A DNA stretch of 64,000 nt from Xenorhabdus nematophila ATCC 19061. GTDB taxonomy: Bacteria; Pseudomonadota; Gammaproteobacteria; Enterobacterales; Enterobacteriaceae. The stretch's first letter is position 1. Every line of letters begins with the position of its first letter. The stretch is from the NCBI RefSeq assembly GCF_000252955.1, contig NC_014170.1, forward strand, positions 62,001 through 126,000, read 5' to 3'. The notes below the pieces were generated by a model. It was not told the DNA's origin, ran no database searches, and worked only from the letters and a program-made list of their open reading frames with translations. This document shows positions 34,962 through 45,319 of the stretch, one piece after another. The translations under genes and the position numbers were made by a program.

Positions 34962-35576
34962 GAGTGACGGAATATCAAAATATTCTCCAAGTCGTGTGGG
35001 GTATGCCCGGGTCAGTAGCATCAGCCAAAATCTGGATTCACAAATTGATGCCTTAAAAACAGCGGGCTGCGGAAAAATATTTACCGACAAAATGACGGTT
35101 CACGCATGAACAGACCGGGCTGGGAACAACTTCTGGCCTATTTGCGTACGGGAGACAGTCTGGTCGTGACGGAACTGAGCCGGATGACACGTTCATTAAT
35201 GGATCTGTTACAAACCTGTCAGGCGCTGGAAGCACGACACATTAGCCTGGTCTCACTGAGAGAAAATATCGATACCACGACAGCAACAGGACGGGGTTTT
35301 CTGTCCATGATGGGCGTCATTCACCAGATGGAACGGGAACTAAAAGCAGAACGGGCAGCAGCCGGAAGAGCGGCGGCTAAAGCCAGAGGTAAAAGTGGTG
35401 GCCGCCCACGAACCCACATTGAGAAATTAGAAAACGCCAGAATTTTGTACGAAAATTCAGATAAAACGGCCGCAGAAGTTTGTGAACAGACCGGCGTTGG
35501 AAGACGAACCTTTTTTTCTTATCTTTTGCAATGCAGGAAAGAGATCAGCGAACAAGCTAAAGAAGAGCCGTACTGA
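34961..35576 (+). pseudogene. tnpR: Tn3-family resolvase with 1-bp deletion (copy A)
   Basis: The 5' frame starts [20 protein letters not shown] (nucleophile Ser) and stops soon after TDKMT. The rest continues in another frame with [33 protein letters not shown] and the HTH EVCEQTGVGRRTFFSYLLQ. Adding one G at ACGG (35094-35097) restores [13 protein letters not shown], so a single base was lost. The second copy (63649-64000) is cut by the window edge before this position. Confidence 0.88.
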
Positions 35577-35800
35577 AAATGCGATTCTAATCTAAAAAAC
35601 ATTGAGGCATCGTTACTCGTCATTTTCGAGAGTTCTTCCGCAGGACCCCTACTTGATTGGATACCATCCTTTTTTAAGCATGGCTTCCGAATGGTATGAA
35701 ACTTTTAACGAGTAAAAATAACCTTAAATTTTGAGTAGATTATAAAATGTATGGCATTAATTTTATCTTAAGCATAATTTTATTTAAATGGAGACTTATC
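35577..35800. other. Leader region of the lectin-like gene
   Basis: No gene. AT-rich towards the end (AAGCATAATTTTATTTAAAT) with GGAG before the start codon at 35801. The longer frame from 35747 lacks a ribosome site. Confidence 0.45.
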
Positions 35801-36718
35801 ATGAATATTATTCAAAAAAACTCTTCGAATATAATTTGGGGAGATGAAACAGATTCGGGTCAATTGGGACATTTTTATCCTTTTCTGTTTCCCTTTACGA
35901 TTGGGGATCATACGTTTTTTTATGGCCAAAACATAGAAAGATCTCGTTATGGTAGATTTATTCGGGAACTTCACCCCGGTGGCATAGTGAGTTGGACAAC
36001 AGATGAAACAGATATAAATTATGGGCCTTCTCTTTCTATTAGGCCGGTTCTTTATACCGTTGGAAAGCGTGTATTTATACGTGCTCAAATGATTGACCAT
36101 CATAAGCTATGGTACATTCAAGAAGTGTTACCAGGTGGAACATTCGGCTCCATAATAAATCAAGGCTATTATAATATTGAATATTCTGCACAGTTTCCCT
36201 ATTTAATTGATGGGAAGACATTTATATTTAATCAGACTTTTGATGAAAAAAAAGGTAACTTTTATATAGTTCAAGAAATGATGCCCGACGGTAATCATGG
36301 TGAAATAACGGACGAAGGAACATGGAACTCGTTTTACCCTTTCCAGTTTGCTTATACAGTTGGAAAGCGCACTTTCTATTATGGACAAACCAGAGATAAT
36401 AACTATTGGTTCATTCAGGAACTTTTGCCTGACGGTAGAATAGGGAGCACCACTGAAAGCGGAAATTGGCACAGTTTTTATGAGGTGCTATTTCCCTTCA
36501 TTTTTAAAGGGCGCACTTTCTATTATGGACAAACCAGAGATAATAACTATTGGTTTATTCAGGAACTTCTGGCTGACGGCAAGCTGGCGAGCAGCTATCA
36601 ATCAGGATATTTTGAGCATTTTTATGAGGTTCAATTCCCCTTCACTTTTGGAGAGCATACTTACTTCTTTCGGCACAGCAATGATAAAAGGTGGTTTATT
36701 CAAGAACTACTATTATAG
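35801..36718 (+). CDS. Six-repeat beta-propeller/lectin-like protein (copy A)
   Basis: The start is ATG 35801 (MNIIQKNSSNIIWGDE), with GGAG 8 bp upstream. The 305 residues consist of six repeats of ~48 residues. Each ends in a W/F-Y/F-I-Q-E-x-L-P-D/G-G motif (FIRELHPGG, WYIQEVLPGG, FYIVQEMMPDG, WFIQELLPDG, WFIQELLADG, WFIQELLL) and contains a YTVGKRTFYYGQ-type strand. Repeats 4 and 5 share a long identical stretch also at DNA level (36368 and 36512), so the array grew by duplication. No signal peptide. Aromatic-rich repeats like these are typical of propeller lectins, including those of Photorhabdus, but the family was not identified. Target and role unknown. Confidence 0.6.
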   Translation: MNIIQKNSSNIIWGDETDSGQLGHFYPFLFPFTIGDHTFFYGQNIERSRYGRFIRELHPGGIVSWTTDETDINYGPSLSIRPVLYTVGKRVFIRAQMIDHHKLWYIQEVLPGGTFGSIINQGYYNIEYSAQFPYLIDGKTFIFNQTFDEKKGNFYIVQEMMPDGNHGEITDEGTWNSFYPFQFAYTVGKRTFYYGQTRDNNYWFIQELLPDGRIGSTTESGNWHSFYEVLFPFIFKGRTFYYGQTRDNNYWFIQELLADGKLASSYQSGYFEHFYEVQFPFTFGEHTYFFRHSNDKRWFIQELLL

Positions 36719-37024
36719 TTTGTTTCACTCACTTTCATAGATAGTCTTGTGTTCATATCCAACTCAAATATTTCATAGGAGGATTCATATGGGATTAAAT
36801 CAACGAAGTTAAATCCCTGAAGTCCTCCATTTTCATCCTTGAAAGCCAGTTTGGTTCGTTAAGCACATATTTGGGTTCTGTCGCATTAAAGGGAGCTCAG
36901 GCAATATGTGACCTTTTGCAGAGCGATCCGTGTCTTTAATTGTAAGCGGCTCATTTAGACCGTCTATCGGTATTCCTCCGGTTCGGGGAAAATAGTGTCC
37001 ATCATTTTTAGTGGACATTATTGT
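36719..37024. other. Intergenic region with IS6 and IS21 ends
   Basis: It holds the 17-bp IS6 end GGGTTCTGTCGCATTAA at 36873 without a transposase. The IS21-type end TGTCCATCATTTTTAGTGGA follows near 36998. No gene is supported. Confidence 0.55.
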
Positions 37025-37262
37025 ATGAAATATCGGACATTGCTCCTCGACGCTTTGCGCTTACATTTTGATGAACACCTATCCAGACTCGATGTTGGCC
37101 GTCGGCTTGGGATCCCCAAAAGCACCCTCTGCGCTCTCTTTGTTCGCTTCAAAAAGCTGGGAATGAGCTGGCCGCTGCCTGATAACATGACCGCCGATAA
37201 GCTCGAATCGCAACTTTACCCCGCGCGTCCCCATGCCGTCAGGCTTGATATCCCTGCGCCTG
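37025..37262 (+). pseudogene. istA: IS21-family istA N-terminal fragment (copy A)
   Basis: Starts MKYRTLLLDALRLHFDEHLS with the HTH RLDVGRRLGIPKSTLCALF, as in IS21 IstA. It is cut after about 79 codons by a Tn3-type terminal repeat at 37267; the frame runs on to 37306. Confidence 0.75.
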
Positions 37263-37266
37263 TTTT

Positions 37267-37304
37267 AGGGGTTTTGTGCCCGATGCATCCAAAAGTTCCA
37301 TGGT
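37267..37304. repeat. Tn3-type terminal repeat (Tn D remnant, copy A)
   Basis: Starts GGGGTTTTGTGCCCGATGCA. It begins the Tn D remnant inside the IS21 gene; the same sequence is at 61921-61958 in inverted order. Confidence 0.7.
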
Positions 37305-37340
37305 GATGAATTAATGTTTTAAAATCATTTGATTATAGAG

Positions 37341-37505
37341 TTATTCTAAATTTTTGATGGTTTTTGAAACTTTGGATATGGTATGTCTGGAACATCCCAA
37401 TAAATAAACAATCGCGTTATAACTTTTTTTCTCTCTGAGAAGCCCTTCTATTTTTTGATGCAATTTTTTATCCACCGGGCGACCTTTATATTTACCTTCC
37501 TGTTT
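37341..37505 (-). pseudogene. Resolvase C-terminal fragment of Tn D (copy A)
   Basis: On the minus strand the frame reads KYKGRPVDKKLHQKIEGLL, then the HTH KSYNAIVYLLGCSRHTISKV and ends KTIKNLE. This is the DNA-binding end of a serine resolvase. The catalytic part is replaced at 37506 by the next transposon, which had inserted into it. Confidence 0.75.
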
Positions 37506-37548
37506 AAGGGATTTGTGCCCTTCCCCTCGGAAAGTTCACTGTGCAAAA

Positions 37549-38097
37549 TTAAATCATTTTTTTCAGCCGAAAGTAGGTCGCTCTGGATATTCCTGTTTTC
37601 TCCATCACCTCTTTCATCGAAATTTTCTGGGCTATCATTTTATTGGCTTCGGCTGTGCTTTTGTGCGGTTTTCGGCCAAACTTGACGCCTGATTCTTTCG
37701 CAAATTGGCGGCCTTCGTTGGTACGTTCAAGAATACGCTCACGCTCTGCTTCAGCAACCGCAGCCAAAATCTGGATCACCATTTTCCCCATTGTACCTTC
37801 AGTGCTGAGGTGGTTGTCCAAAAAACGAAGGGGAATTCCCTTTTTGTAGCAGTTATCGACAATTTTTATCATGTCAGCGGTATTCCGGCCTAAGCGATCC
37901 ATTTTGGTGCAGATAATGGTATCGTCCCGTTCTGCTCTGGCCAGCAATTTTTTCAGTCCCTCTCTGTCGTCCGTTTTTCCAGTCATTTTATCCGTGAAGA
38001 TCCGGTCTTCACGAACACCGGCCTGTTTCAGAGACGCAATCTGAATGTCAAGTTTCTGTTGTGAGGTGGATACCCTTGCATAGCCCAATAATGCCAT
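37549..38097 (-). CDS. tnpR: Serine resolvase TnpR of Tn E (copy A)
   Basis: The start is taken at ATG 38097 (MALLGYARVSTSQQKLDIQI); in-frame codons reach 38118. It has the nucleophile Ser in YARVSTSQQ, TIICTKMDRLGRNTADMIKI, the E-helix motif AAVAEAERERILERTNEG and the HTH SMKEVMEKTGISRATYFRL. Identical to the copy at 60106-60654. Complete. Confidence 0.93.
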   Translation of the reverse strand: MALLGYARVSTSQQKLDIQIASLKQAGVREDRIFTDKMTGKTDDREGLKKLLARAERDDTIICTKMDRLGRNTADMIKIVDNCYKKGIPLRFLDNHLSTEGTMGKMVIQILAAVAEAERERILERTNEGRQFAKESGVKFGRKPHKSTAEANKMIAQKISMKEVMEKTGISRATYFRLKKMI

Positions 38098-38118
38098 TTT
38101 CGTCATTCCCAGTATCAC

Positions 38119-38228
38119 AAGTCGATCCTGATACCATCAAGTCTCATAACTTGAAAAAGAAGATTTTTGATACTTCCTTATGTGCGTTGTTATAGAGTAT
38201 CAAATTTTACAAATTATGATACCTGAAG
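38119..38228. promoter_or_regulatory. res site of Tn E (copy A)
   Basis: Between the divergent tnpR and tnpA. It contains GATACCATCAAG... and repeated TATCAAA/TTGATA-type motifs (GATACTTCC, GAGTATCAAATTT, ATGATACC). The two Tn E copies are identical up to about 38276 and differ beyond. Confidence 0.6.
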
Positions 38229-41096
38229 ATGACAACTGACTGTACCAAGAAGAACGAAAAACGACTTCATATTTTAAACCCAAGTGAAGTCAGAGAATTG
38301 TATGAACGCCCTGTATTCAATCAGGCCGACAGAGAAGAATATTTTTCTTTAGACCCTTATACAACTAATATCGTTGCCGAACTGAATAAGCCGGAAACCC
38401 GGATCTATTTTATTTTGTTAATAGGCTATTTTCGGGCTAAACCAGTCATTCCCAAATTTAACCTTAATGAAGTCGCCGAAGATGCTGAATACATCCGTAA
38501 AACTTACTTCCCGGATGAAAATCCAGAATGGATGACTATGTCTAAAAGCACCCGTTCCAAACTCGTCAACAAAGCCCTCGACATCCTGAATTTTCAGCGT
38601 TTCACTGAGGCACATTATACTGTCCTGATAACCCGTCTAAAAGATGTGGTAACAATCTGTACCGAACCCCGCTATATTTTTGATGAGACTCTGGCTTTTT
38701 TCGGCCAAAAGCGAATTGCACTTCCCGGTTACACCCGCTTGCAAGAGCTGGTGACTGAGGCGCTTATCGCAGAACAACAACGTATTGAAGCCATCCTTTC
38801 ACAACAGATGTCTGAAGCGACTGCCGACAAACTGAAACAGCTCCTTTCTACCAAAGGCTTACTTAACCGTCTATCCGCTTACAAAGGGACTGCCCGGGAT
38901 TTTTCACCGTCTGAATTGGATCGAGAGCTGGAAACACATCTAACCATCAAGGATATCTACCCCGAACTGAAATCGTTGATGGGTTCATTAGGATTATCAC
39001 AAGGCAACACCCTTCATTATGCGTCAATCATAAAACATACTTCTGTTTATCAGGTTCGCCATTACCCACACTGGCAGGGCTTGCTGTATCTGACTTGCTA
39101 TCTTTATTTTCGCTATCGGGAAACCAATGACAAGTTGGTGATAGCTTTTTGTTACCTGACCCGTAAATATCATGAAGCCGCTAAAGCCTTTGCTAAGCAA
39201 AAAATAGCCGATGAACTGGAGCTGGTCAGGGAAAAGTTAAAATATGCCGGTGATATTCTCCACTACTTTGTTGACGAGAATGTCAGTGATGTCGTTGAAT
39301 TTGGCGAAATTCGCCAGCAGGCTTTTAGCCTGATCTCGAAAGAGGAAATCCATGCCATCAGTCAACACTTGGGTAAAAACGATTTTGACCTTGCCGGTTA
39401 CGAATGGGAGTATTTGGATAAACAATCCAGAAAAATTGCCAATTCACTTCGCAAGCTGTTTATCGCCATCGATATTGAATGTGAATCTGATCAGAAAGTA
39501 CTGTCAGATCAGATTATGCTATCGAAACATGAACTTGCTGGAAAACGAAAAATTATTACCACGCATCAGGAGATGTTAAAAAAAAGCGACCGTCGCTATC
39601 TCTGGATTAATGGTGAAGTTCATACAAAACGCTTTGAATTCTATCTGTATCAGAAAATCAGCAGACAATTAGATCGCGGTAAGGCTTACGTTACTGAAAG
39701 TGAGAAAAATAAACGACTGGAAGATGACCTTATCCCGGTCAAAGACTGGGAAAATGACCAGATTAACCTCATCGAGAAAACCGGTTTACAACGGTTATCA
39801 TCGCCGATTACTCAGACATTGAATGAATTTGAAAAACGGCTTGAGCTGCACATGAATCAGGTTGCGGCGAGTATTTCTGGCGACACCAATGAATTTGTCA
39901 AATTACAGCCTCGCTCAAACCAGCTCGCGTGGACGTTAGCTAACCAACGTTGGCGCGATGACATTGATAACCCGATTTATAGTCAGATCAGGCACATGGG
40001 AATTATTGAGATTATGAATCATGTCAATCGTAAAACGGGATTCCTTGGAGCTTTTAAAGGCATAGCCACCCGAAAACGGTGTACTAAAGCCGAAGCAGAT
40101 GACTTAATCGCCTGCATTTTTGGCAATGGCACTAATTATGGGCTTCACCGTATAGCGGCGATTTCAGATCGCAGCATTGGCGTTTTGCGGGGTGTCAACG
40201 ATGCATTTGTCCGGCCTGAAACGATTAGTGCAGCCAATGACCTCATCTCTAATGGAATAGCCCGCCTGCCGGTTTTCAGGTACTACACCCTCAACGAATC
40301 ATCGCCCTTCGGCAGTATCGATGGTCAGAAATATGCCTGTCGTATCAATACGTTTAAAGCCAGATTCTCGGCGAAATATTTCCGCAAGGGGAAAGGTGTT
40401 TCTGCAATGACATTGGTCTCCAATCATGTTCCAATCAAAACAACCGTAATTTCACCGAATGAATATGAAGGGCACTATGCCTTTGATTTACTGTACAACA
40501 ACAGCAGTGATATTCAGCCAAAATCGCTGGCAACGGATACGCATGGTATCAATAATGTCAATTTTGCTATTTTGGATCTGTTCGGTTATCAATTCTCGCC
40601 CCGTTATGCCCGGTTTAAACAGGCTTTTGCTGAACAATTTGAGGTCAATACAGGCACTGATATGACTATCAGCCTGAAAAAGCCCATCAAACGTAAATTA
40701 ATCGAGCAGGAATGGGGAAATATTCAGCACATTATCTGTTCACTCAGCCGTAAAGTGACCCAGCAAAGTACCGTTGTCAAAAAGTTGTCCAATAACAAGC
40801 GAAATAACCGAACCTTGTTAGCCCTTCATGAATACGACCGGTTGATTAAGTGTCTTTATCTGTTGGAGTATGTTGATAACAAAACGCTGGGGCAGTTTGT
40901 GCAACAAGCCCTGAATAGAGGAGAAGCCTATCACCAGTTACGCAGAGCGATTGCCTCGGTCAATGGCAATCAGTTCCGGGGTGGAAATGATTATCAAATT
41001 GAACAGTGGAATGACTGTGCCAGACTCATTGCCAATTGTATTATTTATTACAATTCAGCCTTGTTGTCTGCATTAATTGAGAAGTTTCAGGAAGAA
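38229..41096 (+). pseudogene. tnpA: Tn3-family tnpA of Tn E (copy A), 3' truncated
   Basis: Starts MTTDCTKKNEKRLHILNPSE and follows copy B residue by residue with scattered substitutions, through IDGQKYACRINTFKARFSAK and LNRGEAYHQLRRAIASVNGN. It ends at SALIEKFQEE; after that the frame reads into Tn F (stop at 41207). Copy B has ~55 more native residues (AGFSPVAWRHIQLSGNYVFG). Confidence 0.9.
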
Positions 41097-41137
41097 GGGG
41101 TTGTAAGCGGGAAGCCGCCAAAATTTTGCGGGCTTGA

Positions 41138-44100
41138 CTATGACAACGTCAGTCCTTCAATCATGGCGTCCAGATCGAGTTCTTTCCCTTCACTGATAAA
41201 GGTGTAATGGCCGTTCAGAAAGATATGCTGCCAGGCTACGGGCGACATTCGTCTGAGAAGAGCAAGTCCCCGGGAGTTACCGACATTTTCATACTTCTGC
41301 AGCAACCGCGACAACAGGGCGGAGTTATAATAAATAATAATGATGCTGAGCAGCCGCCCACACTGATTGCTGATTTCCAGCTCAATATCATTCTGACCTG
41401 TCAGCTCTTTTTTACCACCAACCTGCGCGATCGCTGAACGAAGCTGATGCCAGGATTCAATGCGATTTTGCGATCGATGGCTATTTCTGGCCACCTGCGG
41501 GTTACGAAGATACCGGAGAATGTAAAGACTACGGATCAGTTTATCAAACTCAAACAAGGCCTTCCTTGTCGGGTTTTCCGCTGAATAGGTACACAGTTTG
41601 CGGATAAGTGCACCCTGAGTAATTTCTTTCATCCCCAGCGTGGCGACAATCTGGTCCAGGTGTGGTTTTTCATCAATGATAACTTTCTGATTTAACTGCC
41701 CTACAGGCCGGATAAAACATTTTTTATAATGTTCCAGATCATCCGCGCAGTATAGTTCTTTCAGCATGTCCTCTGTCGAGGTAAAGCGGGGTTCGAAACG
41801 CAGGCCGAACCAGTGAAGAATGGCGAAATTAGCCTTGTTAATACTGTGCATGTCACCGGTTATCGTCGTTGGTACAATCCCGCTGGTATTTCTGTACCAG
41901 ATATCGAAAACATGATGTGCTTCATACTCATGAGCCCCAATGAGATAACCATTGAGTGGAATATGGTTGCATAGCAGGGTGTAAGCCACCACGCCTTTCC
42001 CGAGCCCAAAATATTTTTTTGATGCACGGGCTTTGATAGTCGGACGCTCAACGCTGAATTTTTGCCCATCGACAGCGCCATACAGCTCCCCTAACTCCAG
42101 GGAGTAATATGGGAAGACAGGAAGTGTCTTAATTCCGTCGCCAATGCAGTCACATGCTGCTTTCAGCGTGGAGAGACGCAGATATTGCTCGTAGGAATCA
42201 TTGAGCGCATGGTAAGGAATGTCGCTGGTCTGGGACATCGTCAGATTACCGTGATTCATGGCCTGTGCCATTATTACCGCCATCAGGCTGTCTGCATCAG
42301 CTCCCGTTTTCACATACAGGGGTTGTAGCGGTGTCAGTGCCGACAAAAACTGGCACTGTTGATTAACGAAGCGAAAAATATCCGCCAACTCACACAGGGG
42401 CAGTTGTGAATAAAAATCCGTCACACTGTCCGATGGCCCTGTTAAATCCGACTTACGCCAGCTTAGTTTCTGTGTATTATGATCAAACTCCAGATGTGAC
42501 AACTTACCCTGCTTAAGTTCTCTGTTGAACGCTATCCACTGGTCATGCAGTTCGCGGGCCAGTTCATCCAGTTGATGTTCGACCGGAGTACGTAAAAACG
42601 GGATATCCATCTGGGCCAGAATGTCGGATTTTTCTTCTACGGAAACCAGCTCATCTGAAAGGTGGCGGTGCTGCAGGCTGTCATCAAGATAAAGTTCTCC
42701 TGCCTCCAGTCGTTTTCTGATTTGCCGGTAAAGCCAGAATTCATAGCGATCGGCATGAAGCCCTGTCGGCGTATCTTTTTCATCAATGCTCAATAACCAG
42801 ATTCGCAGTCGTGGCGGGAGTGTGGCCGGAGGACATTCTGCTAGCGGTCGCTGCGTCAACCGCAACTGCTTAGAGAACGTCTCCCTGACCCATGTCAGTG
42901 CAGCAAGCTAGGGACATTCAGGCGTCACACTGGAAAAATTCAGAGTACAAAACAGCGGCCGTAAATGGCGTCGTATATGAGCCACCTGAGTGTCAACCGC
43001 CTCCCATTGTCGTGCCATCCGACTGGCTGGTTTAACCCGCATTCGCTGTGCGGTGCTTTGAAGAGTTTCCCTGGGCATGATTTTCCAGGCTCGCTGGCGT
43101 ACCTCACCAAAGGGGATGCTATCCGTCACATCATCATCGACAAACAGGGATAACAGCCGACCGACTTTATTATTCTCCTGCTGCCGTTGCAGAACGTCTG
43201 CTTCAAAGTTTTTTCTGGCCTCTTCCTTGCAGCGTTCTTCGGTCTGCTTCATGTGCCATATCATGGCGCTGGTGAGGTTATCTGACAGCTGACGGTAGCG
43301 AAGCCAGATATAGCACGTCAGATATAACCAGGTTTGTTCGGTTTTGAGGTTACGCAAATCATGGATGGTATAAAAGTTGACCAGACTGGCGAAGTACAGC
43401 AAATTTTGTTGCGAAATCCCGAGTCCGGGAAGTAATTGTCGAGCCTTCTGATATATCGGTGCCAGCTGGTTTCGTTTCTCCCTTTCCCTCGACATTTGCC
43501 GCCACCGAAAATCTTTCGCTTCCTGCTTCAACACAGCCAGTCCCGACAGCGCATCATCTTTCTTCAGAAGTGAATTCAGTGCGCTCTGTGTTTCTGTATC
43601 GAGGGAGGACAACAGTATTCCCGCCAATCGCTGCCGCTCAGTTGACAGTGCTTTACTAATTATTTTCTGGAGTGTGGAATATCCTGGCCGAACGATTTTC
43701 TGTTCATTCAGCCAGCAGATAAGTTCGGTAGCAACAAATCCAGGGGTAATATCACGACGCACAATCTGCGCTGCGCGGGCATTCAACTGCGGGCCAACGG
43801 AGCCTGACCACTGACGGTACCCAAAGAAGTCGGTAATAAGCTTACGCTGGGCGTAATATTCATGGGTGGTAATAGTTCTGTCGGTAAGGGATACCTCACG
43901 AAAGTAACGCTGAACCACAAAATCGAAATCACTTTCCACATCCTTCGGTGAAAAATGAAAGAAGGCGTGTTTGGCCTTAAAATAACCCGTTTGAAGGATA
44001 CAATAAATCTGCGACAGTATTTCGGGGCGACTGTTTGCCAGCGCCAGCTCATTTGCCGTAAGCGACAAATACTCCAACTGCTGGCCTTCATCAAAGTCAG

Positions 44101-44179
44101 GCAGGCCATACAGTGCGAATTTTTCTGCATCCGTTAAAACGGTGAGTCTTTTACCTTTATCTTTTCGACGGGATGTCAT
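41138..44179 (-). pseudogene. tnpA: Tn3-family tnpA of Tn F with a single in-frame TAG
   Basis: Frames 42908-44179 and 41138-42865 are in the same phase and separated by one TAG at 42908-42910. Read through, the sequence is TPECP-stop-LAALTWVRETFSKQLRL and gives a normal ~1013-residue transposase. The family motifs are VDGQKFSVERPTIKARASKK, DMHSINKANFAILHWFGLRFEPRF and the C-terminal SPVAWQHIFLNGHYTF. A GAG or CAG codon probably changed to TAG. The element may be stranded unless the amber codon is suppressed. Confidence 0.9.
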
Positions 44180-44327
44180 CCTGACCTCGCACTGAATATG
44201 TCCGTAAGAGGATCGCTCTGCGGACGGTAAAAATTAAATTTGCGCTTCAGAGAAAATCACTGCTGACGTTGTCTCATATAACTGGTACGGTATCAATCTC
44301 TTTCACGGCTCCTTAAACGTACACTTT
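44180..44327. promoter_or_regulatory. Probable res/promoter region of Tn F
   Basis: Between divergent tnpA and tnpR. It contains GTCCGTAAGAGGATC and CTCTGCGGAC as an inverted pair. Subsites were not resolved. Confidence 0.5.
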
Positions 44328-44903
44328 ATGACTGAAATACGGATTGGCTATGCCCGCTGCTCCACGGATAAACAGGATTTGACTGCCCAACAGGAAGCGT
44401 TGGTAAAACTCGGTGTCTCCCCGGACAGAATTTACATCGACAAAGGGCTGACGGGTTCAAACCGGCAAAGGCCTGGTCTGGATCAGGCACTAGCTGCCGT
44501 GCGTAGTGGAGACACGCTGGTTGTTCCCAAGCTTGACCGCCTGGCGCGTTCAGTACCTGACGCTCGTGAAATAGCTGATACATTGCAGTCCAGAGAAGTG
44601 AAACTGGCGCTTGGAACCAATATTTATGATCCGGCAGACCCGATGGGGAAAATGTTCTTCAACGTACTGGCCACCTTTGCTGAATTTGAAGGCGACCTGA
44701 TACGCCTGCGAACCCGGGAAGGCATGGCTATTGCGCGGGCGAAGGGGAAACTGAGGGGAAAACAACCAAAACTGTCTGAAAAACAACAAAAAGAGTTGTG
44801 CCGGATGCATGAAACCGGGCAGTACTCGATTAGCGATCTGGCTGAGTTGTTTTCAGTCTCAAGACCAACAGTCTACCGGACACTTTCAAGAGGGAAAAAA
44901 TGA
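44328..44903 (+). CDS. tnpR: Serine resolvase TnpR of Tn F
   Basis: A 191-residue resolvase: MTEIRIGYARCSTDKQDLTA with the nucleophile Ser in ARCSTDKQD, GDTLVVPKLDRLARSV, FFNVLATFAEFEGDLIRLRT and an HTH (ISDLAELFSVSRPTVYRTL). The stop overlaps the next start (ATGA). Intact. Confidence 0.93.
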   Translation: MTEIRIGYARCSTDKQDLTAQQEALVKLGVSPDRIYIDKGLTGSNRQRPGLDQALAAVRSGDTLVVPKLDRLARSVPDAREIADTLQSREVKLALGTNIYDPADPMGKMFFNVLATFAEFEGDLIRLRTREGMAIARAKGKLRGKQPKLSEKQQKELCRMHETGQYSISDLAELFSVSRPTVYRTLSRGKK

Positions 44904-45172
44904 TCGACTTAACCGCAGAACAGCGGCAGCTGGCAAAGATTGTCCATGATTATGCCTGTCGGTTTCCTCTGACAGAGAATGACGATACCCAGCTATTGCA
45001 GGGCTGTTATGACTATATGAATGCCTTTAAACGGGTGATGGACAGTGAGTCAAAAGTCCAGATGGATTACATCTGCCTGCAATATCCTGGGTATTTTCGC
45101 TTTGCAGTATGGATGGAACGAATGGCTCAGGGGATTGCTGATGGCGTTATTGAAGTTCCTAAAGATCACTAA
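44900..45172 (+). CDS. Small Tn3-associated protein of unknown function
   Basis: A 90-residue protein (MIDLTAEQRQLAKIVHDYAC), coupled to tnpR by an ATGA overlap. Helical and acidic, with aromatic residues towards the end (YICLQYPGYFRFAVWMERM). Proteins of this size follow tnpR in several Tn3 elements. Function unknown. Confidence 0.6.
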   Translation: MIDLTAEQRQLAKIVHDYACRFPLTENDDTQLLQGCYDYMNAFKRVMDSESKVQMDYICLQYPGYFRFAVWMERMAQGIADGVIEVPKDH

Positions 45173-45319
45173 AAATTACGATCCGGAAATTTTGATGAAT
45201 TTCAGCTTACTGCCTCAGGTTCGCGAGATAGCTGAATCTAGAACTGTGTGCATCCTAGATAGACCTTATCAGGAGTGATTTGATGCTTTCAATAGTCGAA
45301 AAAAATAAGGGGTAAACAG

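Larger units (their letters stand above)
35225..38276. repeat. Arm A of a long inverted repeat
   Basis: Mirror of 59927-64000 (position sum 99225 left of the IS982 site, 98203 right of it). It includes the resolvase 3' part, the lectin-like gene, IS21 and Tn3 remnants and a complete tnpR. It continues in diverged form through tnpA to 41096. The outer end lies beyond the window in arm B. Confidence 0.9.
37506..41096 (+). mobile_element. Tn3-family transposon Tn E, copy A, 3' truncated
   Basis: The left repeat starts near 37506 (AAGGGATTTGTGCCCTTCCC). tnpR and tnpA are divergent with the res site between them. The right repeat and the last ~55 residues of tnpA are missing where Tn F starts at 41097. 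Confidence 0.88.

Noticed and set aside
36833..37018. Short minus-strand frame MSTKNDGHYF and other frames opposite to IS and tnpA genes
   Set aside because: They overlap IS ends or real genes on the other strand, lack ribosome sites and show no domain.
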